Source: Phialocephala subalpina (Eukaryota > Ascomycota > Leotiomycetes > Helotiales > Mollisiaceae). From it: DNA of 23,850 nt. Shown in pieces: positions 1-9,542 of the stretch. The stretch covers positions 32,676 through 56,525 of the forward strand of contig FJOG01000079.1 in the NCBI GenBank assembly GCA_900073065.1. Direction: 5' to 3'. The translations under genes and the position numbers were made by a program. How positions within the stretch are numbered: position 1 is the first letter of the stretch; each line of letters begins with the position of its first letter. The notes beneath the pieces are model-generated. The model had not been told where the DNA came from, ran no database searches, and saw only the letters and a list, made by a program, of their open reading frames with translations.

Positions 1-735
1 ATTTATTTTTATAAAAAAATTTTCGAATAAAAATTTAAATAAATTATAAATTTTATTATAAGAATTTTTCGCAAATAAATATTATATAAAACTAAAAATT
101 AATAAAAGAAAATTATTTAATTCGAGATATTTTAATAATTAAATTATAATAATATTTATTTATTTAATAATATAAATAAATTTTTAAATAAATTAAATAA
201 GTTTTTTAGTATTTTAAAAAAAAAAAATTTTAATAATAAATTCTTTTTATAAATATAAAAGCAAAAAATAAATTTTTTTAATAAAAACAATTAAAAGTAT
301 TTAATTATTTTTAATAATAAAAACGAGCTCGAAATTTTTTCTTTTTTTATTAAATTTTAAACGAGATTATATTTAAATAAATAATATATAATATTTTTAA
401 TATTTTTGATAATTCGCTTAAATAATTATAAGTTTGTAATTTAAAAAATACAAGTATAAAATTAATAAATAATTTCGAAGTTTATTATAATATATTTATA
501 TATAATTAATTTCTTTTCTTTTTTTAAGGCTCGAAATAAATTTAATATATATATAAAATAATTATAATAAAATTATATAAGTTTTTTTTAAAATCTTTAT
601 TTGTATTAAATAGTTTCGGGGGTTTATATTAATTATATACTCTTTAATATATAAAAAGCTTTTTATTTTTTAAAAATAATTAAATATTTTTATTTATTTT
701 ATTTATAAGTTTATTTTACGTATAATTGATTACTT
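1..735. other. Extremely AT-rich, RIP-like tract
   Basis: Nearly all A and T, with runs of A/T-only words and stop codons in every frame. No protein homology could be read on either strand. Such blocks in Pezizomycotina are usually repeats destroyed by repeat-induced point mutation. That origin is inferred here, because the ancestral element is no longer recognisable. Composition changes sharply near 735-800 to ordinary GC content. Confidence 0.7.
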
Positions 736-2436
736 TATGCGACGATTATTATATTAGTCCAACTCATTGGTTGAGACGAAGTGACCTATAATTGGGCGCT
801 CGTTTATTGCCCTTCTATAATAATATAAAGAGTATTATAATCCTCGTAAGGATATTAATCCAAAAGATTAGAATTTTATCGAACGGTCCCCGGAAAACGG
901 CCCGCAGCCTGGGACTAAGGCCTACGAAGGTTAGCATCTCGACTTATGATATCCGTCGTCGATTTTGAAGAGGAAAGGAGATCTATTGTTTCTTGGGTTA
1001 TAAGCGACAAGGTTAAGAAGGTGTAACTTTGTAGCTTCTAAGGGTTTCTGTTGATTGGGTGTGATTGATGTTCCAGGCTTAGCATTAGCCGCGCAGGTTG
1101 TTAAAGCCTCGCCTTACCAATTCTTCCCGAATTTAGCGCGTTGTCCAAACTTGAAAGCGGAAAGCTGGCGCACAAGTACAATTGTATTGTAGTCGCATGT
1201 GTAACTCAGTTACACGTTCGCGCGACTGCCGTATATCATTGGCCAACTAAGCGAGAGCCAGATCATGGAAAAATGCGATGTGTTGCTTCCTCTGAACCGT
1301 ATTCTTTAGTCCATCCCGTGCATGTCAGCCATATGATACCACGAGCTTACAATTGACGCTGCCATCGTTAGAAAAGGGACAGGTGGCACGAGGCACGTTC
1401 GAACTGAGGCCCGTGCACAGGATTGATTGATTGATTGATTGATTGATTATGTCATACACTGTTCCAGCAGCTTTACCAGCGTCTATGCCGGGAACGGCGG
1501 CCTCGGCTGGTTGCTGGCGAGCGTCGGGAATGGCCAGCACTCCCCACTTCATCATATCTTTATGACCATCAACCCCCCCTTCTGCACCTTTGTCTGGTTT
1601 CCTTCTGCCTTTATTTACATATCCGCTTCAGGAATTTCTTTCCGTCCTTCAGGTTCCTGTTCAGGCTCCTTGGCAGCCGCTTCTGCTGTATCTCTTGGGA
1701 GCGTCTAGGAACTCTTGAATATACCGTTCGCTCTAACCCTGACCACCCTTCTCGACCGCCTCATTCGCTGCCAGATCCCTAACCCGTGACGCTGTTCATT
1801 ATGAAATGGAGAGACGGATCTGACCGTCCCTCCTACCGCCTTTGCAGCGCCTGTGCCTCCTCACTGCATGGAGAACTATTTAATGTGGGCTTCTAGTCCA
1901 GATGGCATCGAGACTAATTGTGCTCTTCCATATTGAAAAAACGAAGTGATTTCAGGTCTTTATTTAATTGGGTAGAGCAGCATAGAGTCAGCCCGTCTGA
2001 CAAGGGTATTCCTATTGGCTCGCGTACAAGTGCCACGTGTGCAGCTAAATATTTAGCTCGGCGCAAATGGTTAACGTTTCAATCGTGCCCGATCGATATT
2101 GTTGTGCGTTCGGCTGCTTTTCGGCGCTTCTTTGTCGACGTCTCTATTCCCGTAAAGGTGATACAGGGAGTAACCCTTTTTTCAAAAAGAGATCTTTATC
2201 CGAAAGATGATCGTCACGATTGGATGGGATGAAATCTGGGGAGAGAAGCATCACAGCGCAGATGGGGAGTAGCGGGGTGCCTTTTGGAAGTCGCGGAGGA
2301 CCCGAGGAGGAGAAAGGCCGAACAAGGCATTAAGTACGAGCTGGCCAATTGTAATTACATTGGTACTTGTGCTCTAAGGACGTTCTGTCAGAGTTCCTTC
2401 ACGAGATGAGGGAACGTCTTGGGGCGCGTAGAGGGG
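736..2436. other. Long stretch with no gene recognised
   Basis: Composition is normal but no open frame here reads as a convincing protein. The first 150 bases, just inside the AT-rich block, look like the edge of a decayed repeat and may be part of an LTR, which is unproven. On the minus strand between about 1,850 and 1,440 there are short Ala/Gly- and Glu-rich segments (for example GGTGAAKAVGG) that could be a decayed low-complexity protein, but the frames do not join. A plus-strand 104-codon frame at 1,918-2,232 has no recognisable domain and is not called. Confidence 0.5.
1421..1448. repeat. GATT tetranucleotide microsatellite
   Basis: Seven uninterrupted GATT units. It is a simple sequence repeat in non-coding sequence and probably length-polymorphic between strains. 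Confidence 0.95.
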
Positions 2437-2442
2437 TATAAA
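2437..2442 (+). promoter_or_regulatory. TATA box upstream of the carboxylesterase
   Basis: TATAAA lies 62 bases before the ATG at 2,504, in otherwise GC-richer sequence. The position suits a core promoter with a short 5' leader. No other control site could be assigned. Confidence 0.5.
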
Positions 2443-2503
2443 GTCCCGCCTTATCGACGTGTTGAATTAAGACGAGTCACGACGCGAATTTTAGTATCGA
2501 GCC

Positions 2504-4330
2504 ATGATGGTCCTTGTTGCGTTGCTTTTGCTCAGTGTTGGGTCTGTTTTTGCAGCCCTGGCCCCTTCGAAAGGAACTGGCCCTGTTGGTCATACCAAGA
2601 ATGGAAGCTGTGAGCTCGTTAAACCCATTTCGCAAGCCTGAAACTCACACCCCGCCTAGATATTGGAGAGTACGTGCCTCAATTGTCTCAAGATATCTTC
2701 AGAGGCATCCCATTTGCACGAGCTCCGAGATATGAGCGCCCGCATTCTCTCAATGAGACCTGGACAGGCACAAGAACGGCCACGGAGCCTGGCCTGACAT
2801 GTGCTGGTTTCGGCACCAACAATCAGTTTGGCTGGCTTGTGGGTGAGGACTGCTTGAACTTAAATATCGTTCGGCCTGCTGCATCCCAGCCTGGTCAGGA
2901 CTTGCCTGTTATGGTCTGGATATATGGTGGGGGATTTCGTCAAGGAAGCAACCGCGATCCAGAATTCAATACCAGCTTCATGGTGGAGACTTCTCTCCAG
3001 ATCGGGCACCCGGTTATCGTCGTGTCTATTAATTACCGTCTGTCTGGCTTTGGATTTCTCTGGAGTCAAGAGCTCAATGAAACAGGAGCAACAAATCTCG
3101 GCCTGAGGGATCAGTGGAAAGCGCTTGAGTGGATTCAGGAGAACATTCGAGGCTTTGGTGGGGACCCGGGCAAGGTCACAATTTGGGGAGAATCTGCTGG
3201 CGCTTTCTCTGTCGACATCTTGATCTCTGCGTTCAATGGCCAGAACAATGATCTGTTTCAGCGAGCAATTCTTGCAAGTGGATCGTGGTGGTTGCCGTCC
3301 AATTACGTCCCCGCGGCCTTCCAAGCAGTGTACGATAACATAACAGCAGCCACGGGGTGCAATGAGAGTGCGGACTCGCTTCAGTGCTTGAAAGCGCGTA
3401 AGTCAACAATCCCATATGTATTGGGCCCGCATTCTAAGCAGACAAACAGTTTCGTACGATGCTCTAAACGCAACACTTGCCGCGCAGACAACACCATCAT
3501 CCCCGATTATCGATGGGGATTTTCTCAGCACCTTGCCGACAGAGGCTTTCTTCAATGATCCACCCCTTCTAGCCCCAGTTGATCTCATCACTGGATGCAA
3601 TAGTGATGAGGCGATTGGGCTGGGGATTCAAGTTCCCTACAACTCATCTGATGAATTGTCAGATTTAGTTCAGGCACTCCTGGTTGTCAACTCCAGCGTC
3701 TCCGAAACAATTCTCGATTTATATCCACTAGACGCGCAGTCACCTCCATATTCCCTCCCCATGACTGTCGATTGGCCTGCTCTCACGGCAGCGATTGGGG
3801 TCCCTTCAGGTACCCAAACTCGTCGTGCATATGCCATATTTACCGATTTCTACATGATGGCCGGCCGTCGCATGACAGCAAAATCGTGGCCAGAGGTTTT
3901 CCCGAACAAAAAGGCGTACTCTTATCGATGGGATACAGATCCTACCACAGTCCCATTGGTATTTACTCCTGGACTCGGTGTCGGTTTTGCACAACACGGT
4001 GCAGAGCTCTCGTGGGAATTTCGCCTGCCATACGTGAGCGGTAGTCCCTACCCACCTCTGCCAAAAATCGACGCAATGCAGAAAGTGAGCTATGCGATGC
4101 AAGCACAATGGATTAGCTTCGCTGCAACTGGCGATCCAAACAAACATGGCCTGGGTTGGGTACCAACTTGGAATCCATACGGTCCTGGCGGTGCTGCGAA
4201 GAACATGGTGTACAATGGGACGGTAAGTGATGTCCTGAATCTTCATATTGAAGACGACGATTTTAGAAATGAAGCAATTGGATGGATCAATGGCAACTGG
4301 GAATTGCTGCAGACATATCACGCAAGCTAG
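2504..4330 (+). CDS. Secreted type-B carboxylesterase/lipase
   Basis: Predicted to hydrolyse carboxylic ester bonds outside the cell (alpha/beta-hydrolase, carboxylesterase type B, COesterase family). Exons are 2,504-2,609, 2,660-3,397 and 3,450-4,330, giving 574 residues, a normal length for the family. Intron 1 (50 nt, GTGAGC...CTAG) restores the N-terminal consensus reading NGSYIGEYVPQ. Intron 2 (52 nt, GTAAGT...ACAG) joins CLKA to LSYDAL. Residues 1-18 are a hydrophobic signal peptide ending VFA. The oxyanion loop YGGG is at about 124-127, the nucleophile Ser214 is in GESAG, the acid is Glu300 in NSDEA and the base is His429 in QHGAEL. ATG codons at 2,504 and 2,507 are both possible starts. 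No stops or frameshifts remain once the introns are removed, so this is one of the few intact genes here. Substrate cannot be predicted. Confidence 0.93.
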
Positions 4331-4933
4331 AAGCGGTCCCAACTGCTTGGGGAACTGGCTGCTGACCTGATATATGATACTCCTCTTCAAGTGTTTTGGG
4401 GATGAGCTAGAGAAGACGCACTTCGGAGTAATATCGTAGATTAAAGTACAAGAGTAACTTGACTCTGATAATCACCTAGTTATAAATCGACGAAGTTTCG
4501 CGTTGTCGTTTCCTGCGAACTGTTCCCTGGCCGGTCGAATAAGGGAATGAATAAAGGAGAGCTGGTCATACTACGTGATCACGTGTTAGGACTTTTGAAC
4601 CGCCCAAGATGGCGGTGGCGCGTTCTCCTCCCTATTCCCTTTCGTAGCCAGCTCAAGCTCCGAGCCTAGATTTGGAACGGTTCAAAGGGGGTAGCGTCTG
4701 AAGACAATTGAACCGTCATTAAAGCAAATTGAGCGCTAGAATCATCCCCTTAAGCGATATATCACTCAGGAACCTGATGAAAACAGAAGACAAAGACGAA
4801 TCATCACAAGTGCGTTTAGGCATGGGATCGTCTCCCTGAAGTAGACATTATTGCAAGAAATCCAATCCTGGTAAGATTTTCACTAGGACCTATAAAGATC
4901 ATAGCACCCATATACGTCCGGGATGATCCATGT
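4331..4933. other. Intergenic region, no gene seen
   Basis: This is the 3' flank of the esterase followed by about 500 bases with no convincing frame. It contains a 12-bp perfect palindrome, ACGTGATCACGT, at 4,573-4,584 and a short 7-bp inverted repeat (GAGCTGG/CCAGCTC) about 90 bases apart. Neither can be tied to a function. Confidence 0.5.
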
Positions 4934-5077
4934 ATTCAACAAGGCTATCAACCGTTTAAGCACACATCGACGCTTGATACTGTCAATAATCTGGGAACCT
5001 TCTATGCCAACCAAGGCAAGCTGGTTGATGCCGAACAGATGTACCGCGGGCTCTGCAAGGCTTTGAGAAGGCAGGGA
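4934..5077 (+). pseudogene. TPR-repeat fragment (NLR/kinesin-light-chain-like)
   Basis: The frame beginning at 4,934 reads as about one and a half tetratricopeptide repeats of the type found at the C-terminus of fungal NB-ARC/NACHT-TPR proteins. Visible motifs are HTSTLDTVNNLG, YANQGKL and DAEQMYR. The repeat continues in the next frame (ALQGFEKA, about 5,053-5,073), so a frameshift lies near 5,045-5,052. There is no nucleotide-binding domain, start codon or upstream repeat, so this is a broken remnant, perhaps of an incompatibility or immune-type receptor. The family is inferred from the repeat pattern alone. Confidence 0.75.
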
Positions 5078-5469
5078 ATCCGAATTCCTTCCAAGGCATC
5101 TTCGCTCGTGTTGCAGTTCACCTCTCAGGACCGAATGCCAGCTCTGCAGCCGGAGAGTACGAAATTGTTGCGAGGAATGGCCCTGGTGATGATTTTGCAT
5201 TTGACAGGGAAGGAAATGCGTATATAGCACAAGATCCAGGCAACGCATTGCAGCTAGTGACAAAGAAGGTGAACCTGAGTGTGTTGGCTGGCAATGTCCG
5301 TTCGACGATTTTGGTGGGCGATACTGCTGATGCGTTTGGGAGGGATGAAAAGGATAAGAATGTGTTGTACGTGGTGTCGAATGGGGGCATTGCTGGAAGG
5401 ATCGAGGGAACTGAAATTGTTGGCTGGAAGGTACTAGCTGTTGATGTCGAGGCATTGCTTGCTGGTTAA
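5071..5469 (+). pseudogene. C-terminal part of SMP-30/gluconolactonase-like beta-propeller
   Basis: An open frame of about 130 codons runs to the TAA at 5,467-5,469. It resembles the last blades of fungal secreted SMP-30/gluconolaconase-like (NHL/six-bladed propeller) proteins: GDDFAFDREGNAYIAQ, LAGNVRSTILVGDTADAFGR, then KNVLYVVSNGGIAG and a C-terminal VLAVDV. Full-length relatives are roughly 330-400 residues, so the signal peptide and N-terminal two thirds are missing. The frame is continuous with the ALQGFEKA end of the TPR relic just upstream, so the two unrelated pieces now form one out-of-context reading frame. It is probably a truncated pseudogene; a short expressed chimera cannot be excluded. 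Confidence 0.75.
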
Positions 5470-5617
5470 AGTCTAAACGGTTGAAGATGTGATCTTCGTG
5501 GTTTCGAGAATTCCTGTATTAAAAATCATACCCTAGAAGCCACCAAGACTCCTCGAATATTGTACATTCCGTCTTTCTCCTCAACGCCAAGCCCAATGCA
5601 ACACAGAACAAAGTATC

Positions 5618-6676
5618 TCAAGAAGCCACTAACTTCCATCTCTGATTCAACCCACCATTTGTCTCCCACAGAACAATTGAAGTTCCATCCGCTACGTTAG
5701 AAGCAGCTATATCGATAAGTTTTGTTGAATAGACTTTGCTTGAGAAACTGCCAATCCTGTATTTAGCACCATCCTAGCTGGTCATCTCATTTAGACGAGT
5801 AAGAGAGGGGAGAATACCTGATGCTATTATCACTATTCGGCACAATCACCCATTGAGTATGTGCATCCGAAGGGTCCCCCGGCACCCCACCATAGAGTCC
5901 CGCATCGTCTGTATTGGGGGGATTCGTGCCTGCGGTAAGATCTACAAATCGTGAGTCAGGTGGCCAGGAGGTCAGAGAAGATAGGGAACCTACTGCTTGG
6001 AGCAGTGATATAAGATTTCGTTTGCGTGTTGTACATGATTACGGCGCCGTTATCAACAGATGCCATTTGCCATGATTGATGAACGTATTGAGTTGGGGAG
6101 CTGGCTGGGTTCCATGACCTATGTTTAACTTGTTTTAAACTCCAGTTCTCTATCTTGAAATGGGTGAAGAGCTCACCAGCCATCGATGCGGGTGCCATTT
6201 GTTGTGCCGCCGAACAACAAGTCTACGGCTGTGTTCGTAGCAATGTTGATGATTCGATATGTTCCAGGCGCAGTGCTGAATGGTGCTATTGAAGAAGACG
6301 TCGCTGTCGACGAGGCTGTAGAGTATGGGGAGGAAGAAGTTGAAGATGCCGAAGTAGGAGAAGAGGCAGTGCTCGAAGACTGTCCTTGAGGCGATGTCAT
6401 GGTTGAATGCGACGCTGCAAGTCCACCACCAACACCTCCACCAACTGCAGCTCCCAAAACCACAAGCACAATAACAAAAACTATCCAGAATGTCCGTGTT
6501 GTAAGACCGCAGATGCGAGCGCGAGGTGATGTTATTGGGGCGCGCAGTTCATTGATGAATGGTTCGTCTTGCTTGTACTGTTCGTATGGCTTGTACCCCA
6601 GATTTTGGCGCATTGTAGGTGACGCCACCTCCAATCCAGGCTGAGCCGCCTCCAATCCAGGCTGAGNCGCCTCCAA
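5618..6676 (-). CDS. Single-pass membrane protein with ricin-B-type lectin domain
   Basis: Likely a cell-surface carbohydrate-binding protein. Exons on the minus strand are ...-6,177, 6,118-5,994, 5,941-5,818 and 5,756-5,618, with introns of 58, 52 and 61 nt. All three junctions keep frame and rebuild the domain. Order of parts: a cytosolic tail with seven-residue repeats (QPGLEAA), one transmembrane helix (FWIVFVIVLVVLGAAVGGG), a Ser/Thr-rich stalk, then a beta-trefoil lectin domain from TYRIINIATNTAVDL to the terminal LNQRWKL, with the family's Q-x-W-type motifs HQSWQM, HTQWVI and NQRWKL. From the in-frame ATG at 6,613 the product is 274 residues. The frame stays open upstream to 6,712, where a TGA meets it. 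A better-looking ATG at 6,716 is one base out of frame, so an upstream exon, an indel or a base error near the N at 6,667 is possible. It is a lectin fold only; no toxin catalytic chain is present. Confidence 0.8.
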
Positions 6677-6690
6677 TCCAGGCTGACCCC
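6628..6690. repeat. 21-bp tandem repeat, three copies, within the lectin gene
   Basis: Three head-to-tail 21-bp units (6,628-6,648, 6,649-6,669, 6,670-6,690), almost identical, encode seven-residue QPGLEAA-type repeats in the cytosolic tail of the lectin protein. The middle copy holds the only ambiguous base in the window (N at 6,667). Unit number probably varies, and because 21 is a multiple of three, such changes preserve frame. Confidence 0.9.
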
Positions 6691-6716
6691 TGGACGTCGA
6701 AGATGAGCCCGCTCAT

Positions 6717-7920
6717 GGCATTTATGATCTGGGAAAACCTAATTCAAAGATTAAAATTCAAAGAATGAAGAAATGTTTCAGGGAAGAAATGGGGCATCGC
6801 GTTAGATGTAATATGAAGGATTGTTAGAACTTGAGTCTGCGGCGCGGGTTAGATTTCGTGGCTGTGTAAGAGATTATATTGGGGATCGTCCCCTGCGGCG
6901 TCTATTACGGCAACGGGTTCAATGGGGTTCCTGCGATGCCGAAGCGCCGGGGTGCCTTGAAAATGTCCCTTCGTAAACGTACCGACAACCAATCAAGAGA
7001 CGATTGCGAGTGCCATTGAGGTGGAAAATCTTCAGCCGCATTTGGAGCTTAGGAAAGAGGATAGAAACTGTTTCCTGATTGGTTTGGAGATGCAGATGAA
7101 AAATACCAATCATTTTACCTTGTAAGAATAAATCTTGAAGCTTCATGTCAGCCTTAATAAGTGGAAAAATGAAGGGATCAGCTTTCTGGTTTCTGGACTC
7201 GAGCGATGTGAGTGGCTGAATTGGCGAGTTCGATCCCCTTTTTCGAGTCTGATCTGGTTGGCTGCTGCTATACGACGGTTGTCCATTTTGTGGGCAACAG
7301 GACGCGGCTTTGTCATCCATTCCCGCCAAGAAAGATGAGGACAAAGCGGGTGAGCGCAACAGCCCGGGTCCTCTTAGTGTCAGTATTGATATGTGTGCCA
7401 TCTCCCAAGCGTAGCAGACGTCTGGTCCTCGTAACGACTAGAAGATCGACTTCATTTGTGGTATTATCGTTCAGAGAGAAGGTGAAGTAGCCAACAGTAG
7501 CTCGAGTGTTTAATTCAGTTAAACATTAGATGTTACACATGCTACTACGGCACAGTACTCCAGCCAGAGCATTTCATGGAGTGGCATTTGGCACACTTCT
7601 AACTCCTCAGCTCGACTTCATGAGGCACAAATGGCCCACAAGAACGTGAGCGGCTGCATCGTCAGTTTGTCGAAAGCGGTGGAGCGGACAGGTTCATATT
7701 ATACTTGAATAATAATAATGGGGAAGATGATGCAGGACGTTCGTCCATGATGTGGAGCTATGGCAAGAATCCGATTCGTGTGCACGTTCTCGCGAGAGAT
7801 GCTTGGTTTTTGAGGCGGATATATCAGCAGTCTACGTGGCAGTTTGCTCACAGTGTATGTCGGATTAAACAGAGGTCATCAAAGGTATTGGAGTCTATGT
7901 GATACTATTCTAAAGGATCT
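6717..7920. other. Intergenic region; one doubtful 160-codon frame
   Basis: About 1.2 kb between the lectin gene and the Lys/Arg-rich gene. The longest open frame is on the minus strand, 7,401-6,919 (160 codons, Ser/Pro/Gln-rich). It has no recognisable domain, no hydrophobic segment and no supporting splice structure, so it is left as a possible but unsupported hypothetical. The rest holds nothing I can name. Confidence 0.4.
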
Positions 7921-8717
7921 CTAAGAAACCTCTTCCCATAGCTTGTCCATACCCTGTGCATTCACTGGCGATGAAAAAAAGAGAACTTTGGTATAGATAA
8001 GATCCTGGTCATCTTGGCCAAGAGTTGTAAGACCACCAACTAGTTCTTCAAAGCTCACTGAAGGGGAAATTAAAGCTTTAATATTAAGATGAGTAAGATT
8101 AAAAGCAACCTCTGTCAAAAATAAAGAGCAATTATTAGTAAGCTCAAATAGCTCTTTCAATGATCGATCTGTAAACTCTCTAAATGCAATCTGACTTTCA
8201 GTTAACATTTCAAGCTATAGCTTTTGATCTGGCAAGTATCGATCTTCGATTAATGGCGAAAGAAGAAACGTGAGGCTCTGAATATCTGCCTTGAGAGACG
8301 GCCGATAAGAATCCAGATATTCTATAAGGGCATCTACTTGGACTAGTGTTATATTTCGTAGGCTAGTCGACCAGATCAGTAATTAAACTGCCGTAGGGCT
8401 AAAGGCGCCGAGAAGGGAGATTGGCGAAGGAAAACAACTCACTTGTCATTAGTTAGATCCGGAGGTACTAGGAGCAGAATGCCAGAGCCATAGCGTTTAA
8501 CTAGTTTAGCCCACCGCTTTCCATGCTGTATCCAATTTTCAAACCTTATCATAGCTTCCTTGCGTGTATCACCTTCCTCCTTGCACAGTTCTGGGAATAG
8601 AAAGTCGACGAAGATATCGCACACAGATTTTCGAGGTGATTTCGCAGCGTCCAGATTGCGACCTCGGTTTCTTTTGCGCCTTTTCTTCACGCTCTTTCGC
8701 GCTGCTTTCTCCCGCAT
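7921..8717 (-). pseudogene. Lys/Arg-rich hypothetical protein with one in-frame stop
   Basis: I do not recognise the family. Two minus-strand exons, 8,717-8,443 and 8,362-7,921, joined over an 80-nt GTGAGT...CTAG intron, give a 238-codon frame. The N-terminus is a very basic tract (KKRRKRNRGR), a possible nuclear signal. It is followed by a helical, soluble-looking body (VCDIFVDFLFPEL, GILLLVPPDLTND, LTTLGQDDQDLIYTKV) with no membrane segment. Codon 141 is TAG (8,217-8,215) between DQKL and LEMLTES, a position a CAG-to-TAG transition would produce. The frame continues cleanly for another 97 codons to a natural TAA. It is therefore a very recent pseudogene, a truncated 140-residue protein, or a transcript rescued by read-through or editing. 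Confidence 0.65.
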
Positions 8718-9053
8718 GTAGAGGATACTTATGTTTGCCAGGTACAGTCGCTACGGCACTTATGCAAATTGTTTACTTCCCTTTGTTCACGTAATGTCCG
8801 TCCCTGGGTCAAGAGACGCACCCTGTAACGAGACAAACTACAAATACTTTGAATTCAAGCGACTCTAACTCTGTGGAAGCATCGAAATTTCTCGTAGTTT
8901 TATATCAGTCTTGTTGTCGCCACTCCTGAACACTCCTGAGCTCGGTTACCTGAAAATTACAGTCGCATCGCCGCCGCCCCCCTGATTTGCGGAGAGCCTC
9001 CTATTTATGGCGAAACAGCTCTCCTCTACTACAGCACCGCTACTAAGCTTATG
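8718..9053. other. Intergenic region, nothing recognised
   Basis: About 340 bases between two minus-strand relics. No frame, tRNA or repeat was recognised. It presumably contains the promoter of the downstream Lys/Arg-rich gene, but no TATA element stands out. Confidence 0.4.
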
Positions 9054-9319
9054 CTACTGTCTAAAATCATAAATAACTCTCATCCGAGCCTTAGGGTCCC
9101 ACAGCAATGCTGAGAAGTCATCGTCACCCTTGATATAGATGGGTGGCTGGCTTTTGTGATATTGGCATGGACAAGAAGAAAGTCCTGGAGCTTGCTTCGA
9201 CCCCCAGCTATACCAAACCTCTCAAAGTGACCATCTACGAACCATGTAGCACAGAATCCCCGCCAATCTTCGCATTTATTGTAAAAGGAACGAGGCAGAT
9301 CAAAACTAGGTAAACTCAT
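9054..9319 (-). pseudogene. Frameshifted fragment of an unrecognised protein
   Basis: Reading from an ATG at 9,319, the first frame looks coding (LPRSFYNKCEDWRGFCATWF, then LQDFLLVHANITK). Near 9,145-9,130 the sensible frame changes and continues as IYIKGDDDFSALLWDPKAR and MRVIYDFRQ to a stop at 9,056-9,054. Each half has the residue pattern of a real protein, so a single indel between them is the simplest explanation. I cannot name the family. It may once have belonged to a longer gene, as no domain is complete. Confidence 0.45.
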
Positions 9320-9542
9320 CGACGAGTCACCTTCTCCACCATTAGTTCACCCGCGGTTGGACGCTACAGGAGCTCCTTGCTCCAGTGTCGGTTGAATTCT
9401 TCTCTCGAGAGGGCAAGCTACTCGGCGATAAGGCATTTCTGTATCAACAACTCCATGAGATCACAGGAATCTGCTCTGCACATCGTCTTAATGCCCGAAG
9501 GATGTTTGGACATTGACTATAGTATTGTTGTTTCAAGATTCT
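9320..9542. other. Short intergenic gap
   Basis: Between the frameshifted relic and the convergent 3' end of the SRPBCC-like gene. Open frames here on the plus strand overlap the antisense of real coding sequence and are not called. Confidence 0.4.

Noticed and set aside
1325..1860. Possible Ala/Gly/Glu-rich protein on the minus strand
   Set aside because: Short protein-like pieces are in different frames with no good intron to join them.
1950..2035. tRNA-like string (GGGTAGAGCAGC ... GTCTGAC)
   Set aside because: No B-box consensus, no pairing acceptor arms and no plausible cloverleaf could be drawn.
1918..2232. 104-codon plus-strand open frame
   Set aside because: No domain, no splice support and an unconvincing residue pattern; likely chance.
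4590..4620. CCAAGATGGCGG motif resembling an animal YY1 site
   Set aside because: Not meaningful in a fungal promoter and seen only once.
4550..4660. Inverted GAGCTGG/CCAGCTC pair as a possible MITE
   Set aside because: The arms are only 7 bp and no target duplication is visible.
6919..7401. 160-codon minus-strand open frame
   Set aside because: Length is suggestive but there is no recognisable domain or intron structure; kept only as a note.
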